NCBI RefSeq assembly: GCF_036195045.1
Contig: NZ_CP108100.1
Coordinates: 3,472,001-3,536,000, forward strand
Reading direction: 5' to 3'
Source of the DNA: Streptomyces sp. NBC_00236
GTDB taxonomy: Bacteria; Actinomycetota; Actinomycetes; Streptomycetales; Streptomycetaceae
Length of the DNA stretch: 64,000 nt
The notes beneath the pieces were generated by a model. That model was not told where the DNA came from. It made no database searches and saw only the letters and a list, made by a program, of their open reading frames with translations. Positions 26,407 through 34,299 of the stretch are shown piece after piece; position 1 is the first letter of the stretch, and each line of letters opens with the position of its first letter. Position numbers and translations under genes: made by a program.

Positions 26407-27018
26407 TCAGGCGGCGGCGCCCCGCAGCACACTGGTCACGAGCCGGTCGACGTACACGGTGCCGAGGGGGCGGCCGGTGATGAGCAGCCGGTAGTACAGG
26501 GCGCCGGCCAACTGGTCGAAGAGCACCTCGGGCTCGATGTCCTCACGCAACTCCCCCGCGTCCCGGGCCTGTTCGATGAGTCGGAGCACCAGTGCGTTGC
26601 GCCGGACGAACATGGCCTGCACCGCAGCGCCGATGTCCGCGTGGCGCGCGGCAGCGGCGGCGACCTCCGCGACGAGCCCGGCGGACGCGTCACCCGACGC
26701 CGCAGGGCGCCCGGCCAGCCGCATCCGGTCGAGGCCGTCGACGATCGCGTTGAGGTAGCGCGTGAGATCGGTGCGTACGTCGCCCCGGTACTCGACGGGG
26801 ACCTCGTCCTGCATCCGCGCCACGACGGCGACGACGAGGTGGTCCTTGGTGGGCCACCGCCGGTACAGCGTGGTCTTGGCGACCCCGGCCCTCACCGCCA
26901 CTTCGTCGACCGAGAAGGCGTCGTAGCCGCGTTCGAGCAGCAACTCCAGGGCCGCGCCGGTGAGGCGGGCGTCCGCCTCCTCACTGCGCGGCCGACCACG
27001 CCGGACTGCCGGTTCCAC
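26407..27018 (-). CDS. TetR-family repressor
   Basis: A 203-residue regulator. The N-terminal HTH contains VDEVAVRAGVAKTTLYRRWPTKDHL, and the C-terminal ligand domain follows. The GTG at 27018 is chosen because AAAAGGGG lies upstream and because longer starts would place the operator at 27037 inside the coding region. Two matching 15-bp operators lie in front of the gene, which indicates autoregulation and control of the SRPBCC gene behind it. Confidence 0.88.
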   Translation of the reverse strand: MEPAVRRGRPRSEEADARLTGAALELLLERGYDAFSVDEVAVRAGVAKTTLYRRWPTKDHLVVAVVARMQDEVPVEYRGDVRTDLTRYLNAIVDGLDRMRLAGRPAASGDASAGLVAEVAAAAARHADIGAAVQAMFVRRNALVLRLIEQARDAGELREDIEPEVLFDQLAGALYYRLLITGRPLGTVYVDRLVTSVLRGAAA

Positions 27019-27036
27019 GGACCCACCCCTTTTCGC

Positions 27037-27051
27037 TACGACCGTTTCGTA
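27037..27051. promoter_or_regulatory. TetR operator A
   Basis: TACG-ACCGTTT-CGTA. It matches operator B at 27079-27093 in inverted orientation; the flanking TTTTCGCTAC is also shared, as 16 of 17 bases agree over the extended segment. Confidence 0.7.
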
Positions 27052-27078
27052 AAACGAAGGTAGCGCCGCCACAGGCAT

Positions 27079-27093
27079 TACGCAACGGCCGTA
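27079..27093. promoter_or_regulatory. TetR operator B
   Basis: TACG-CAACGGC-CGTA, followed by GTAGCGAAAA sequence that mirrors the flank of operator A. The centres are 42 bp apart, about four helical turns, so two dimers could bind the same face of the DNA. Confidence 0.7.
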
Positions 27094-27139
27094 GCGAAAA
27101 GTTCCCAACCAAAAGCGCGCACCGCACAGAATGGTGATC

Positions 27140-27151
27140 AAGTGTACACTT
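27140..27151. promoter_or_regulatory. Toxin-antitoxin operator
   Basis: AAGTGTACACTT is a perfect 12-bp palindrome six bases before the antitoxin ATG. Its TGTACA core is the hexamer known from YefM/YoeB operators, so autoregulation by the antitoxin is likely. Confidence 0.75.
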
Positions 27152-27157
27152 CATTAC

Positions 27158-27412
27158 ATGAGTGACACACTGCCGATCACCGAGGCCCGCGCACGCTTCG
27201 GCTCCCTTGTCCGCAGAGCCTCGAACGCGCGGGAGCGCATCACGATCACCGACCACGGCCAGCCCGCGGCCATACTGATCAACCCGCAGGAACTCGCTGA
27301 ACTCGAAGACGCACTGGCCCTCGCCCAATACCAGGCACGGCAGGCATCCGGCACCGTCGTAACGATTCCCCATGACCAGGTGCGCGCGCGTCTCGGCCTG
27401 GAGCAGCGTTGA
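27158..27412 (+). CDS. Type II antitoxin, Phd/YefM family
   Basis: An 84-residue antitoxin. The N-terminal DNA-binding part is typical of the family: LPITEARARFGSLVRRA followed by ITITDHGQPAAILINPQELAEL. The acidic/hydrophobic C-terminal helix would wrap the toxin. The ATG directly follows a perfect palindrome. The stop codon overlaps the TTG start of the toxin gene. Confidence 0.93.
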   Translation: MSDTLPITEARARFGSLVRRASNARERITITDHGQPAAILINPQELAELEDALALAQYQARQASGTVVTIPHDQVRARLGLEQR

Positions 27413-27660
27413 CGTATCTGATCACCTGGGACGAGCACGCCATCGATCAGGCGGCCCGGTTCCTCAAGGACGACCCCGACGGCTTGCGGCTCCTGATGGA
27501 CGCCGTCGACCTGCTCGCCGAGAACCCGCTCCCCAAAGGCTCCACGCCGTATGGCTCCCCCACGCTTCGACGGATCCACGTCGGCCGCTACCGCGTGATG
27601 TACGAAATCCAGAACGCCCAAGTCACCGTCATCGTGATCCACCTGGGTCGCGTCGGCTGA
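27409..27660 (+). CDS. Type II toxin, RelE/ParE family
   Basis: An 83-residue RelE/ParE-fold protein. The N terminus YLITWDEHAIDQAARF and the C-terminal LRRIHVGRYRVMYEI...VIHLGRVG are the conserved strands. RelE-type members cleave mRNA on the ribosome and ParE-type members poison gyrase; the sequence does not settle which applies here. The TTG start overlaps the antitoxin stop (TTGA), so expression is translationally coupled, keeping toxin below antitoxin. Confidence 0.92.
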   Translation: MTYLITWDEHAIDQAARFLKDDPDGLRLLMDAVDLLAENPLPKGSTPYGSPTLRRIHVGRYRVMYEIQNAQVTVIVIHLGRVG

Positions 27661-27688
27661 CCGTCACCGCCCGGTCACGCGAGACCCC

Positions 27689-28345
27689 TCACCCGAGGAA
27701 GAGCGGCAGGCGCCCGGCCAGGGTGCCGAGTTCGGCCGTCTCCGCCGCGGTCGGGGCCCGTCGCCCGGTTCCGATGAGCAGGGCGTCCCGGTCGGAGAGC
27801 GACGCGGGGAACGCCGCCTCGACGATCGACTCCAGGAGCTCCCGCGAGCGGGCGAGGCCCTCCGGCGGCGGGTCCACCGCGTCCGGGAGGTGGGCGATGA
27901 GGTCGAGGTGGTGCAGCGTCCACTCCAGGACGTACGTGGTGAGGTACGCGTCGACCGTGAACACCTCGTCGCGGGTGCCGACCCGGGCCGCGGGATCCGC
28001 GAGAGCCGCGGCCCGGCCCGCCGCCGAGCCCACGTCGTCGAGGTGGAACCGGAGCAGCCAAGGCTCCTCGTACGCCGCCGCGAGACGCACGGTCAGCGCG
28101 TCGAGCGGGTCGTCGCCGGTGGGCGGGGTCGTGGAGACCTCCCAGTACGTGACCGCGTCCCGCGTCGGCTCCGCAGCGGCGGGCGTGGCGAGCGTGATCA
28201 GGACGTCCTGGGCGTCGATGACCAGGTGGCACACGAGGTCCCGTACGAGCCAGCCGGTGCAGCCGGACGGGCGGGCGAAGGCCTCGTCCGGAAGGTCGGC
28301 GACCGCGGTACGGAGCGCTGCCCATGAGCGGGAGAAGAGATCCAT
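27689..28345 (-). CDS. Maleylpyruvate isomerase/DinB-type (TIGR03083-like) protein
   Basis: A 218-residue four-helix-bundle protein of the mycothiol-dependent maleylpyruvate isomerase N-terminal family. Metal-ligand histidines are expected in VCHLVIDAQDV and LEWTLHHLDLIAHL, and GCTGWLVRDLVCHL is the hallmark segment. Many actinobacterial members probably conjugate mycothiol or have unknown roles. A TAGCTT -10-like box ends six bases before the ATG without a ribosome site, suggesting a leaderless transcript. Confidence 0.8.
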   Translation of the reverse strand: MDLFSRSWAALRTAVADLPDEAFARPSGCTGWLVRDLVCHLVIDAQDVLITLATPAAAEPTRDAVTYWEVSTTPPTGDDPLDALTVRLAAAYEEPWLLRFHLDDVGSAAGRAAALADPAARVGTRDEVFTVDAYLTTYVLEWTLHHLDLIAHLPDAVDPPPEGLARSRELLESIVEAAFPASLSDRDALLIGTGRRAPTAAETAELGTLAGRLPLFLG

Positions 28346-28464
28346 CGCCGCAAGCTAGCAGCGCCCGGCGCCGGCGCTCCCTCGCTCCGCCGGGATGCCG
28401 TGTATCGCGGGCGTATCGAAATCCGCATACGCCCTCGCAACCGCGCCCCGTCCCCAATGGAGCC

Positions 28465-29169
28465 ATGACCCACAACGTCTCCCCACCCGCGCCGCCCCGT
28501 CGCGTGCGCGGGATCGTGCTCACCGGCCTCGCGGTCCTCGCCCTGGCGGGCGCCCTGTTCCCCGTGCGGCGGATGCTCATGATGGCCGCGCCGCGGTGCA
28601 TGGCGGGGCGGTGGCACGGCTGCTACGACACGTTCAACGGCCTCGTGCTCATGACGCTGGTCGCGCTGCCGCTGTCCCTGCTCGTGGTGTGGGTGCTGGC
28701 ACGGACCCGGCGTGCCGCCGACGGAACCTCGCCGTGGCGGATGTCGCTGGCCGAGGTGGGCATGGTCCACGGGACGGCGCCGTTCCTGTGGATGACCCTG
28801 ATGCCGGGGGCCGAGCCCGGCACTGCGGCCGGCGCGGTGAGCCTGGTGCCGCTGCGGGACCTGGTCACGATGGGGCCGCTCGGGATCACCGGCAACCTGC
28901 TGGTCTTCGCGTCGCTGGGCTTCTTCGCCCCGATGCGGTTCGCGGCACTGGCGTCCGTGCCGCGGATCCTGGCGCTCGGGGCGGGCTGCTCGGCCCTGGT
29001 CGAGATCGCGCAGTACGTCTGCCGGCTGGACCGGGTGTCCTCCGTGGACGACGTCCTGGTCAACGCCACCGGCGCCGTACTGGCCGGGCTGGCCTCGCGC
29101 CGCTGGTGGCGTACGGCGGCCCAGGCGCCCGCGGACCGGCTGCACCCCGCCATGGCCGGCCGGTCCTAG
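28465..29169 (+). CDS. VanZ-like membrane protein
   Basis: A 234-residue membrane protein with about five hydrophobic helices. The C-terminal half shows the VanZ-family pattern: PLRDLV...GNLLVFASLGFFAP, then SALVEIAQYV, then SSVDDVLVNATGAVLAG. VanZ proteins are loosely associated with glycopeptide tolerance, but no vanHAX genes are present here. It ends nine bases before the response-regulator start and may belong with that two-component system. Confidence 0.82.
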   Translation: MTHNVSPPAPPRRVRGIVLTGLAVLALAGALFPVRRMLMMAAPRCMAGRWHGCYDTFNGLVLMTLVALPLSLLVVWVLARTRRAADGTSPWRMSLAEVGMVHGTAPFLWMTLMPGAEPGTAAGAVSLVPLRDLVTMGPLGITGNLLVFASLGFFAPMRFAALASVPRILALGAGCSALVEIAQYVCRLDRVSSVDDVLVNATGAVLAGLASRRWWRTAAQAPADRLHPAMAGRS

Positions 29170-29172
29170 GCT
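29167..29172 (+). promoter_or_regulatory. -10 box of the response-regulator gene, leaderless
   Basis: TAGGCT overlaps the VanZ stop codon and ends six bases before the ATG at 29179, the leaderless arrangement seen at three other genes in this window. Confidence 0.4.
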
Positions 29173-29178
29173 TCAGCC

Positions 29179-29874
29179 ATGCGCGTACTGATCGTGGAGG
29201 ACGAGCCCTATCTGGCCGAGGCCGTCCGTGACGGGCTGCGGCTGGAGGCGATCGCCGCCGACATCGCGGGCGACGGCGACACGGCCCTGGAACTGCTCGG
29301 CGTCAACTCCTACGACCTCGCGGTCCTCGACCGCGACATCCCCGGCCCCTCCGGCGACGAGGTCGCCCGGCGCATCGTCGCCTCCGGCAGCGGCATCCCG
29401 ATCCTCATGCTGACCGCTGCCGACCGGATCGACGACAAGGCGTCCGGGTTCGGGCTCGGCGCCGACGACTACCTCACCAAGCCGTTCGAGCTGCGGGAGC
29501 TGGTCCTGCGGCTGAGGGCGCTCGACCGCAGGCGCGCGTACGCCCGGCCCCCGGTCAGCGAGATCGCGGGCCTCCGGCTGGACCCGTTCCGCCGGGAGGT
29601 CTTCCGCGACGGCCGGTACGTCGCGCTGACCCGTAAGCAGTTCGCCGTGCTGGAGGTCCTCGTCGCCGCCGGGGGCGGCATCGTCAGCGCGGAGGAACTG
29701 CTGGAACGGGCCTGGGACGAGAACGCGGACCCGTTCACCAACGCCGTACGCATCACCGTCTCCGCCCTGCGCAAACGGCTCGGCGAACCGTGGCTCATCG
29801 CCACGGTGCCCGGTGTCGGCTACCGGATCGACACGGGCACCCCCGCTCCCGCCCCCGGCAACCCGCATGCGTAG
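29179..29874 (+). CDS. OmpR-family response regulator (VanR-like)
   Basis: A 231-residue response regulator. The receiver domain has the acidic pair in VEDEP and the phosphoacceptor Asp51 in VLDRDIPG, with the conserved lysine in YLTKPFEL. The winged-helix DNA-binding domain covers residues about 130-225 (LTRKQFAVLEVL...NAVRITVSALRKRLG). By memory the sequence resembles streptomycete VanR, but many relatives share these motifs. It overlaps the kinase gene by eight bases. Confidence 0.92.
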   Translation: MRVLIVEDEPYLAEAVRDGLRLEAIAADIAGDGDTALELLGVNSYDLAVLDRDIPGPSGDEVARRIVASGSGIPILMLTAADRIDDKASGFGLGADDYLTKPFELRELVLRLRALDRRRAYARPPVSEIAGLRLDPFRREVFRDGRYVALTRKQFAVLEVLVAAGGGIVSAEELLERAWDENADPFTNAVRITVSALRKRLGEPWLIATVPGVGYRIDTGTPAPAPGNPHA

Positions 29875-30961
29875 ACGCCCGGGGCTCAGCGTCCGCCTGA
29901 AACTCACCCTCAGCTACGCCGCGTTCCTCGCCGTCGCCGGCGCCCTTCTGCTGGCCGTGGTGTGGGTCTACCTGCTGCGCTACGTACCCGACAATCCGCA
30001 GGGCCTTCTCGGGATCTCGCCCAACCGCTACCTCCTCATCCACACGTTCGCGCCGCCCGCCGCCATCGCGATGGCCGCGCTGCTCGTGTTCGGCCTCGTG
30101 GGGGGATGGCTCCTGGCGGGCCGGATGCTCGCCCCGCTCACGCAGATCACGGACGCGGCACGGCTGGCCGGGTCCGGGTCCTTGTCGCACCGAATCCGTA
30201 TGGAGGGGCGGCAGGACGAGTTCCGCGAGCTCTCCGACACGTTCGACGCGATGCTCGGACAACTCGAGTCCCACGTCGCCGAGCAGCAACGGTTCGCCGC
30301 CAACGCCTCCCACGAACTGCGCACCCCCCTGGCGATCTCGCGCACGCTCCTCGACGTCGCCCGCAAGGACCCCACACGGGACCGGGACGAACTCATCGAC
30401 CGCCTGCACGAGGTGAACACGCGGGCCATCGGCCTCACCGAGGCGCTCCTGCTCCTCAGCCGAGGCGACCGCTCCACCTTCACGAAGGAGAGCGTCGACC
30501 TCTCCCTCCTCGCCGAGGAAACCGCCGAGACCCTGCTCCCGCTCGCCGAAGGGCGCGGGATCGCCCTCGACGTCACCGGTACGGCGGCCCGGACCAGCGG
30601 CTCCGCGGAGCTCCTGCTGCGGATGGTGACGAACCTCGTCCAGAACGCCGTCGTCCACAACCTCCCCACGGGCGGCACGGTCACGGTCCACACGGAGACG
30701 CGCGGCGCCACGAGCGTGCTGCGGGTCGAGAACACGGGCCGCCGGCTGCCCCCGGAACTCGTACCGACCCTGACCGAACCCTTCCAGCGCGGTACGGAAC
30801 GCGTCCGCACGGACGAACACGCGGGCGTCGGGCTCGGTCTGGCCATCGTGCACAGCATCGTCCGCGCCCACGCCGGAACCCTCGACCTCGTCGCCCGCCC
30901 CGCGGGCGGCCTCCTCGTCACGGTCCGGCTCCCGGGCACAGGGCCTCGGGCAGCCGCCTGA
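29867..30961 (+). CDS. Sensor histidine kinase
   Basis: A 364-residue membrane kinase. Two membrane helices (residues about 13-38 and 62-86) bracket a short extracellular loop of about 25 residues, followed by a HAMP segment, the H-box ASHELRTPL with phosphorylated His149, an N-box NLVQNAVVHN, and G-boxes in GVGLGLAIVHS. The small sensor loop suggests sensing in or near the membrane, as for VanS-type kinases. It pairs with the response regulator encoded just upstream. Confidence 0.92.
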   Translation: MRRRPGLSVRLKLTLSYAAFLAVAGALLLAVVWVYLLRYVPDNPQGLLGISPNRYLLIHTFAPPAAIAMAALLVFGLVGGWLLAGRMLAPLTQITDAARLAGSGSLSHRIRMEGRQDEFRELSDTFDAMLGQLESHVAEQQRFAANASHELRTPLAISRTLLDVARKDPTRDRDELIDRLHEVNTRAIGLTEALLLLSRGDRSTFTKESVDLSLLAEETAETLLPLAEGRGIALDVTGTAARTSGSAELLLRMVTNLVQNAVVHNLPTGGTVTVHTETRGATSVLRVENTGRRLPPELVPTLTEPFQRGTERVRTDEHAGVGLGLAIVHSIVRAHAGTLDLVARPAGGLLVTVRLPGTGPRAAA

Positions 30962-30992
30962 TCGCATCCGACGGGAGGGGCGAGCGGAGACG

Positions 30993-31580
30993 TCAGTCCT
31001 GTTCCCCGGCGGGCGGGGTGGGCGGCAGGGTCGGGTAGTCGGGGATCGGATAGACACCGACGGCGAAGCCGTGGACCGTGTCACCGGTGCGCGGCAGCGT
31101 GTCGAACTCGTGGATCACCTGCTCGATGCGCTCCCAGAACGCGGCCGCCTGTTCCTCGGAGATCCGGGCCCGCCGGATGAACCCACGCAGCTGACCGAGC
31201 TCGTACGCCGTGGCTGACTCCCTCGCCGCCACCTCGAAGTCGTTGAAGTCGGGCGGCAGCGCTCCGCCGCCGGGCGCCTGCCGGCCGAGGCCGACGAAGA
31301 ACATCCGCGCGGTACGGCCGTAGTAGCGCTCCTCGATCGCCCGCACCTTGCGGGTCCGCACCACGCGCAGCAGACCTGCCTTGGTCAGGACCCCGACATG
31401 ATGCGCGACGGTGCTCTTCGGCCGCTTGACCGCGGCGGCGAGCTCCGTGACCGTCGCGGCGCGCTCGTGCAGCAGACCCAGGAGGGTGGTGCGCAGGGGG
31501 TCGCCGATGGCCCGCACCTGCTCGGCGGTGGTGAGCTCGATCGTTTCGTCGAGTTCGTAGTCCGGAGTATTGCTCGACAT
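30993..31580 (-). CDS. ArsR-type winged-helix regulator
   Basis: A 195-residue regulator. The N-terminal ArsR/SmtB-like winged helix contains IGDPLRTTLLGLLHERAATV and the recognition region KRPKSTVAHHVGVLTKAGLL. A C-terminal extension of about 110 residues has no obvious metal-binding cysteines. It is divergent from a dienelactone-hydrolase-type gene, with an inverted repeat in the shared promoter region, so control of that gene is the simplest guess. Confidence 0.85.
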   Translation of the reverse strand: MSSNTPDYELDETIELTTAEQVRAIGDPLRTTLLGLLHERAATVTELAAAVKRPKSTVAHHVGVLTKAGLLRVVRTRKVRAIEERYYGRTARMFFVGLGRQAPGGGALPPDFNDFEVAARESATAYELGQLRGFIRRARISEEQAAAFWERIEQVIHEFDTLPRTGDTVHGFAVGVYPIPDYPTLPPTPPAGEQD

Positions 31581-31609
31581 AATTGGATTAGACTAGCATC
31601 GCCGATTGT

Positions 31610-31623
31610 TCCAAAACTTTGGA
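31610..31623. promoter_or_regulatory. Candidate operator between the ArsR-type and hydrolase genes
   Basis: TCCAAA-AC-TTTGGA is a perfect 6+6 inverted repeat in a 72-base divergent promoter region. A second TTGGA half-site occurs in TAATTGGATTAG about 30 bases away. Confidence 0.5.
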
Positions 31624-31652
31624 TCGTTCAGCGAGATGAAGGCGGGCAGACG

Positions 31653-32231
31653 ATGGCCGAGGTTGTGCTGTTCCATCACGCTCAGGGACTGACCCTCGGA
31701 GTCGAGGCCTTCGCGGCCGAACTCCGCAGGGCAGGCCACACCGTTCACGTGCCGGACCTCTACGAGGGGCGCACCTTCGAGACCCTGGATCAGGGCATCG
31801 GCTACGCGAGCGAGACGGGCTTCGGCACCATCGCGGAGCGCGGGATCGCCGCTGCCCGGTCGCTCGGTGACGAGGTGGTCTACGCGGGCTTCTCCCTCGG
31901 CGTCATACCGGCCCAGCGCCTGGCCCAGACCCGTCCCGGCGCCAAGGGCGCGCTGCTCGTCGACGCCTGCATGCCGGTCTCCGAGTTCAGCGAGGCATGG
32001 CCGGCCGATGTCCCGGCGCAGGTGCACGGAATGGACGAGGACCCGTTCTTCGCCGACGGCGGAGACCTCGACGCGGCCAGGGAGCTGACCGCCGCCACCG
32101 ACCGGGCCGAGCTGTTCCTCTACCCCGGCAAGCAGCACCTGTTCGTGGACTCCTCGCTGCCGTCCTACGACCGGGCGGCGGCGGAGCTGCTGACCGGGCG
32201 AGTCATCGCGTTCCTGAACGGCGTGCGGTAG
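31653..32231 (+). CDS. Dienelactone hydrolase-family protein
   Basis: A 192-residue alpha/beta hydrolase of the DLH group. The nucleophile elbow reads GFSLG, so a serine replaces the usual cysteine of dienelactone hydrolases. The acid is probably in MDEDPFF and the histidine in GKQHLFVD. The ATG follows GGCGGGCAG. It is divergent from the ArsR-type gene. The substrate cannot be told from sequence. Confidence 0.82.
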   Translation: MAEVVLFHHAQGLTLGVEAFAAELRRAGHTVHVPDLYEGRTFETLDQGIGYASETGFGTIAERGIAAARSLGDEVVYAGFSLGVIPAQRLAQTRPGAKGALLVDACMPVSEFSEAWPADVPAQVHGMDEDPFFADGGDLDAARELTAATDRAELFLYPGKQHLFVDSSLPSYDRAAAELLTGRVIAFLNGVR

Positions 32232-32305
32232 CCGGCGGGCCCTGACTCGGCCGGTCCGGCTGCGCAAGCGGACCGTCTGTCAGACCTGCCTGGGATGCTC
32301 CGCGC

Positions 32306-32761
32306 ATGGAGATGACCGTACAGCTGACGATCGACTGCTCCGATCCGCAGAGGATGGTGACCTTCTGGGCCGAGGCCCTGGGGTACGTTCCCGAGCCTCC
32401 GCCGGCCGGGCACACCACGTGGCGCGCCTACTGGGCCGCGATGGGCGTGCCCGAGGCGGAGTTGCCGGCCGGCGCCGGGGACATCCCGGAGTCGATCATC
32501 GATCCCGAGGGGCGGGGCCCGAGGGTGTGGTTCCAGCAGGTCCCGGAGGCGAAGTCCGCCAAGAACCGCTGGCACTTCGACCTCAAGGTCGGCGGGGGCC
32601 GTGACGTCCCGCTGGACGTCCGCGCCCAGCGGGTCGACGCCACGGTGGAGCGGCTGGTCACCGCCGGTGCCACCGTGCTGCGGATCAGCAACGAGCCGGG
32701 CACGGGGCTCTACGCCGCCGCCCTGCAGGATCCCGAGGGCAACGAATTCGACGTCGTCTGA
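32306..32761 (+). CDS. VOC-family (glyoxalase/bleomycin-resistance-like) protein
   Basis: A 151-residue VOC protein with the paired beta-alpha-beta-beta-beta units: TIDCSDPQRMVTFWAEALGY at the start, WHFDLKVG near the middle and LQDPEGNEFDVV at the end. Streptomycetes encode many such proteins, with roles from detoxification to ring cleavage, and nothing nearby narrows the function. Confidence 0.82.
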   Translation: MEMTVQLTIDCSDPQRMVTFWAEALGYVPEPPPAGHTTWRAYWAAMGVPEAELPAGAGDIPESIIDPEGRGPRVWFQQVPEAKSAKNRWHFDLKVGGGRDVPLDVRAQRVDATVERLVTAGATVLRISNEPGTGLYAAALQDPEGNEFDVV

Positions 32762-32960
32762 CGGAAGTTGGGCCGGCGGAGGTACGCGTCACGGCCGGCT
32801 GACAGCAGCCCCCGGCGAAGCCGGTGGTGATCGAATCGTTGCCGCACCGCGTACAACCGATCACGGCCCTCTCTTGTCCCACAGTCAGCCGAGAGGACAG
32901 GCCTCCGGCCGGTGCGCTACGCGTTCGGCCCGGGCCTCAGGGGAAGGGGTGGGCTCACGG

Positions 32961-33788
32961 ATGGCCAGGACAACGATGTGGAAAGCGGTGGTCGCCGCTG
33001 GAGCCGCGCTCGTGTTCACGGGCATGGCCGCGGTGCCGGCCGGGGCGGCGGAGGGCGGGGTCGCCTTCAGCAGGGTCTCCGTGAACGGCGGGAAGCCGAT
33101 CGTGATCGGGGTCAAGGACGTGGTGGAGGTGCATGCGACCTTCCGGATGACGACCACGCTCCGATACGACTCCGGGGTGTGGGTGTTCCCCTACCGGGGG
33201 ACGACGGAGAATATGGACACCATGCAGAACGCCATGATCGGCAGCGACTGCAAGGTCGTGGACAGGGCGAAGGGGATCTGCGACTTCGACGAGTGGCTGT
33301 ACTTCGACCCGCGGCACATCGACGTCGGGAACGAGGACGCAGGCACCTGGCGAACTGCTGGGCGAGTCTCTTTCCCCGGCGACTCCCAGGACGTCGACGA
33401 CGTGAATATCCCGGTGCAGATCCAGCGCGCCACACGCCTCACCGTCAACGCCTCGCCGGAGCCCGTTGCGACAGGGAAGACGATCACCGTGTCCGGCCGT
33501 CTCACCCGGGCGAACTGGGACACCCACACGTACCAGGGGTACGCGGGCCGTACCGTCAGCCTGCAGTTCAAGCCGGTGGGCGCCTCCTCGTACAAGACGG
33601 TCAGGACCGCGGTATCGAGTACGACCGGGTCCCTCAGGACCACGGTCAAGGCCACCGGGCCGGGGACGTGGCGGTGGACGTACTACGGCAACTCCACCTC
33701 CGGGGCGTCGTCGTCGGGCGGGGACCATGTCGCCACTCAACCCCGCGTGCTGCACTCGGCGTTCCCGCGAGTGATGCACTCGATGTAG
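32961..33788 (+). CDS. Secreted Ig-like-domain protein, paralogue A
   Basis: A 275-residue exported protein. The signal peptide covers residues 1-30 (cleavage near PAGAAEG). An N-terminal beta-rich domain of about 110 residues contains two cysteines (CKVVDRAKGIC). The C-terminal domain is Ig-like (TRLTVNASPEPVATGKTITVSGRLTRA...GYAGRTVSLQFKPVGASSYKTV...GTWRW). It is a paralogue of the gene at 48255-49094. The ATG follows GGGAAGGGG. The function is unknown; related proteins are often labelled calcium-binding without strong support. Confidence 0.8.
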   Translation: MARTTMWKAVVAAGAALVFTGMAAVPAGAAEGGVAFSRVSVNGGKPIVIGVKDVVEVHATFRMTTTLRYDSGVWVFPYRGTTENMDTMQNAMIGSDCKVVDRAKGICDFDEWLYFDPRHIDVGNEDAGTWRTAGRVSFPGDSQDVDDVNIPVQIQRATRLTVNASPEPVATGKTITVSGRLTRANWDTHTYQGYAGRTVSLQFKPVGASSYKTVRTAVSSTTGSLRTTVKATGPGTWRWTYYGNSTSGASSSGGDHVATQPRVLHSAFPRVMHSM

Positions 33789-33810
33789 AACTCCGAGCCT
33801 GCTCCTCGAC

Positions 33811-33845
33811 GCGTGCTCCCCGGCCGGACCGGCCGGGGAGCACGC
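33811..33845 (+). terminator. Strong terminator hairpin
   Basis: A perfect 15-bp stem starting GCGTGCTCCCCGGCC with a five-base loop lies 22 bases after the stop codon of the secreted protein gene. Confidence 0.85.
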
Positions 33846-33888
33846 TCAGACACCTCGCTTGCCTACGTGGGTGGGAGCCCGCACAGAA

Positions 33889-34299
33889 ATGATCACGTTC
33901 CTGACCTCGTTCCTCGCCGACCAGCTACTGACCCCGGCGCTCCCCGGCCGACGACGCCGGGAGCGGGCACAGGAGCGCGCCTTCGCGGACGGCGGCGAGG
34001 TGACCTTCGAGGCGTACGTCCTGGGCGACCGCCCGTACTGCCGTCCCGTACCCGTCTTCCTCTCCGCCTCCCGGACCGCGCTGCACGTGTCGCCCACCGA
34101 GGTGAAGGATCTCCGCCGCCGCGCGCTGCCGGCCGAGCGGATCGCCGTACAGCGGATACGCGGCCGGGCACGGACGGATCCGCGCACCATCCGCCCGTAC
34201 TGGCAGCTCGCCGAATGCCGCGACGGGCAGGCTGACGTCCTGATCGCCTGCGATCCCGTGCACATGCGCTACGTGACCGAGGCTCTCCGCCCTACCTGA
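33889..34299 (+). CDS. Hypothetical protein
   Basis: A 136-residue protein with no family I recognise. The first 20 residues are mildly hydrophobic, then a basic patch RRRRERAQER, and a mostly beta C-terminal region with repeated Arg-rich strands (ERIAVQRIRGRARTD). Its 3' end overlaps that of the convergent kinase gene by eight bases. A loose similarity in size and strand pattern to the C-terminal domain of that kinase was noted but is not reliable. Confidence 0.6.
   Translation: MITFLTSFLADQLLTPALPGRRRRERAQERAFADGGEVTFEAYVLGDRPYCRPVPVFLSASRTALHVSPTEVKDLRRRALPAERIAVQRIRGRARTDPRTIRPYWQLAECRDGQADVLIACDPVHMRYVTEALRPT

Noticed and set aside
28465..30961. A vancomycin-resistance cluster
   Set aside because: VanZ-like, VanR-like and VanS-like genes are adjacent but vanH, vanA and vanX are absent, and the motifs are shared with many other two-component systems.
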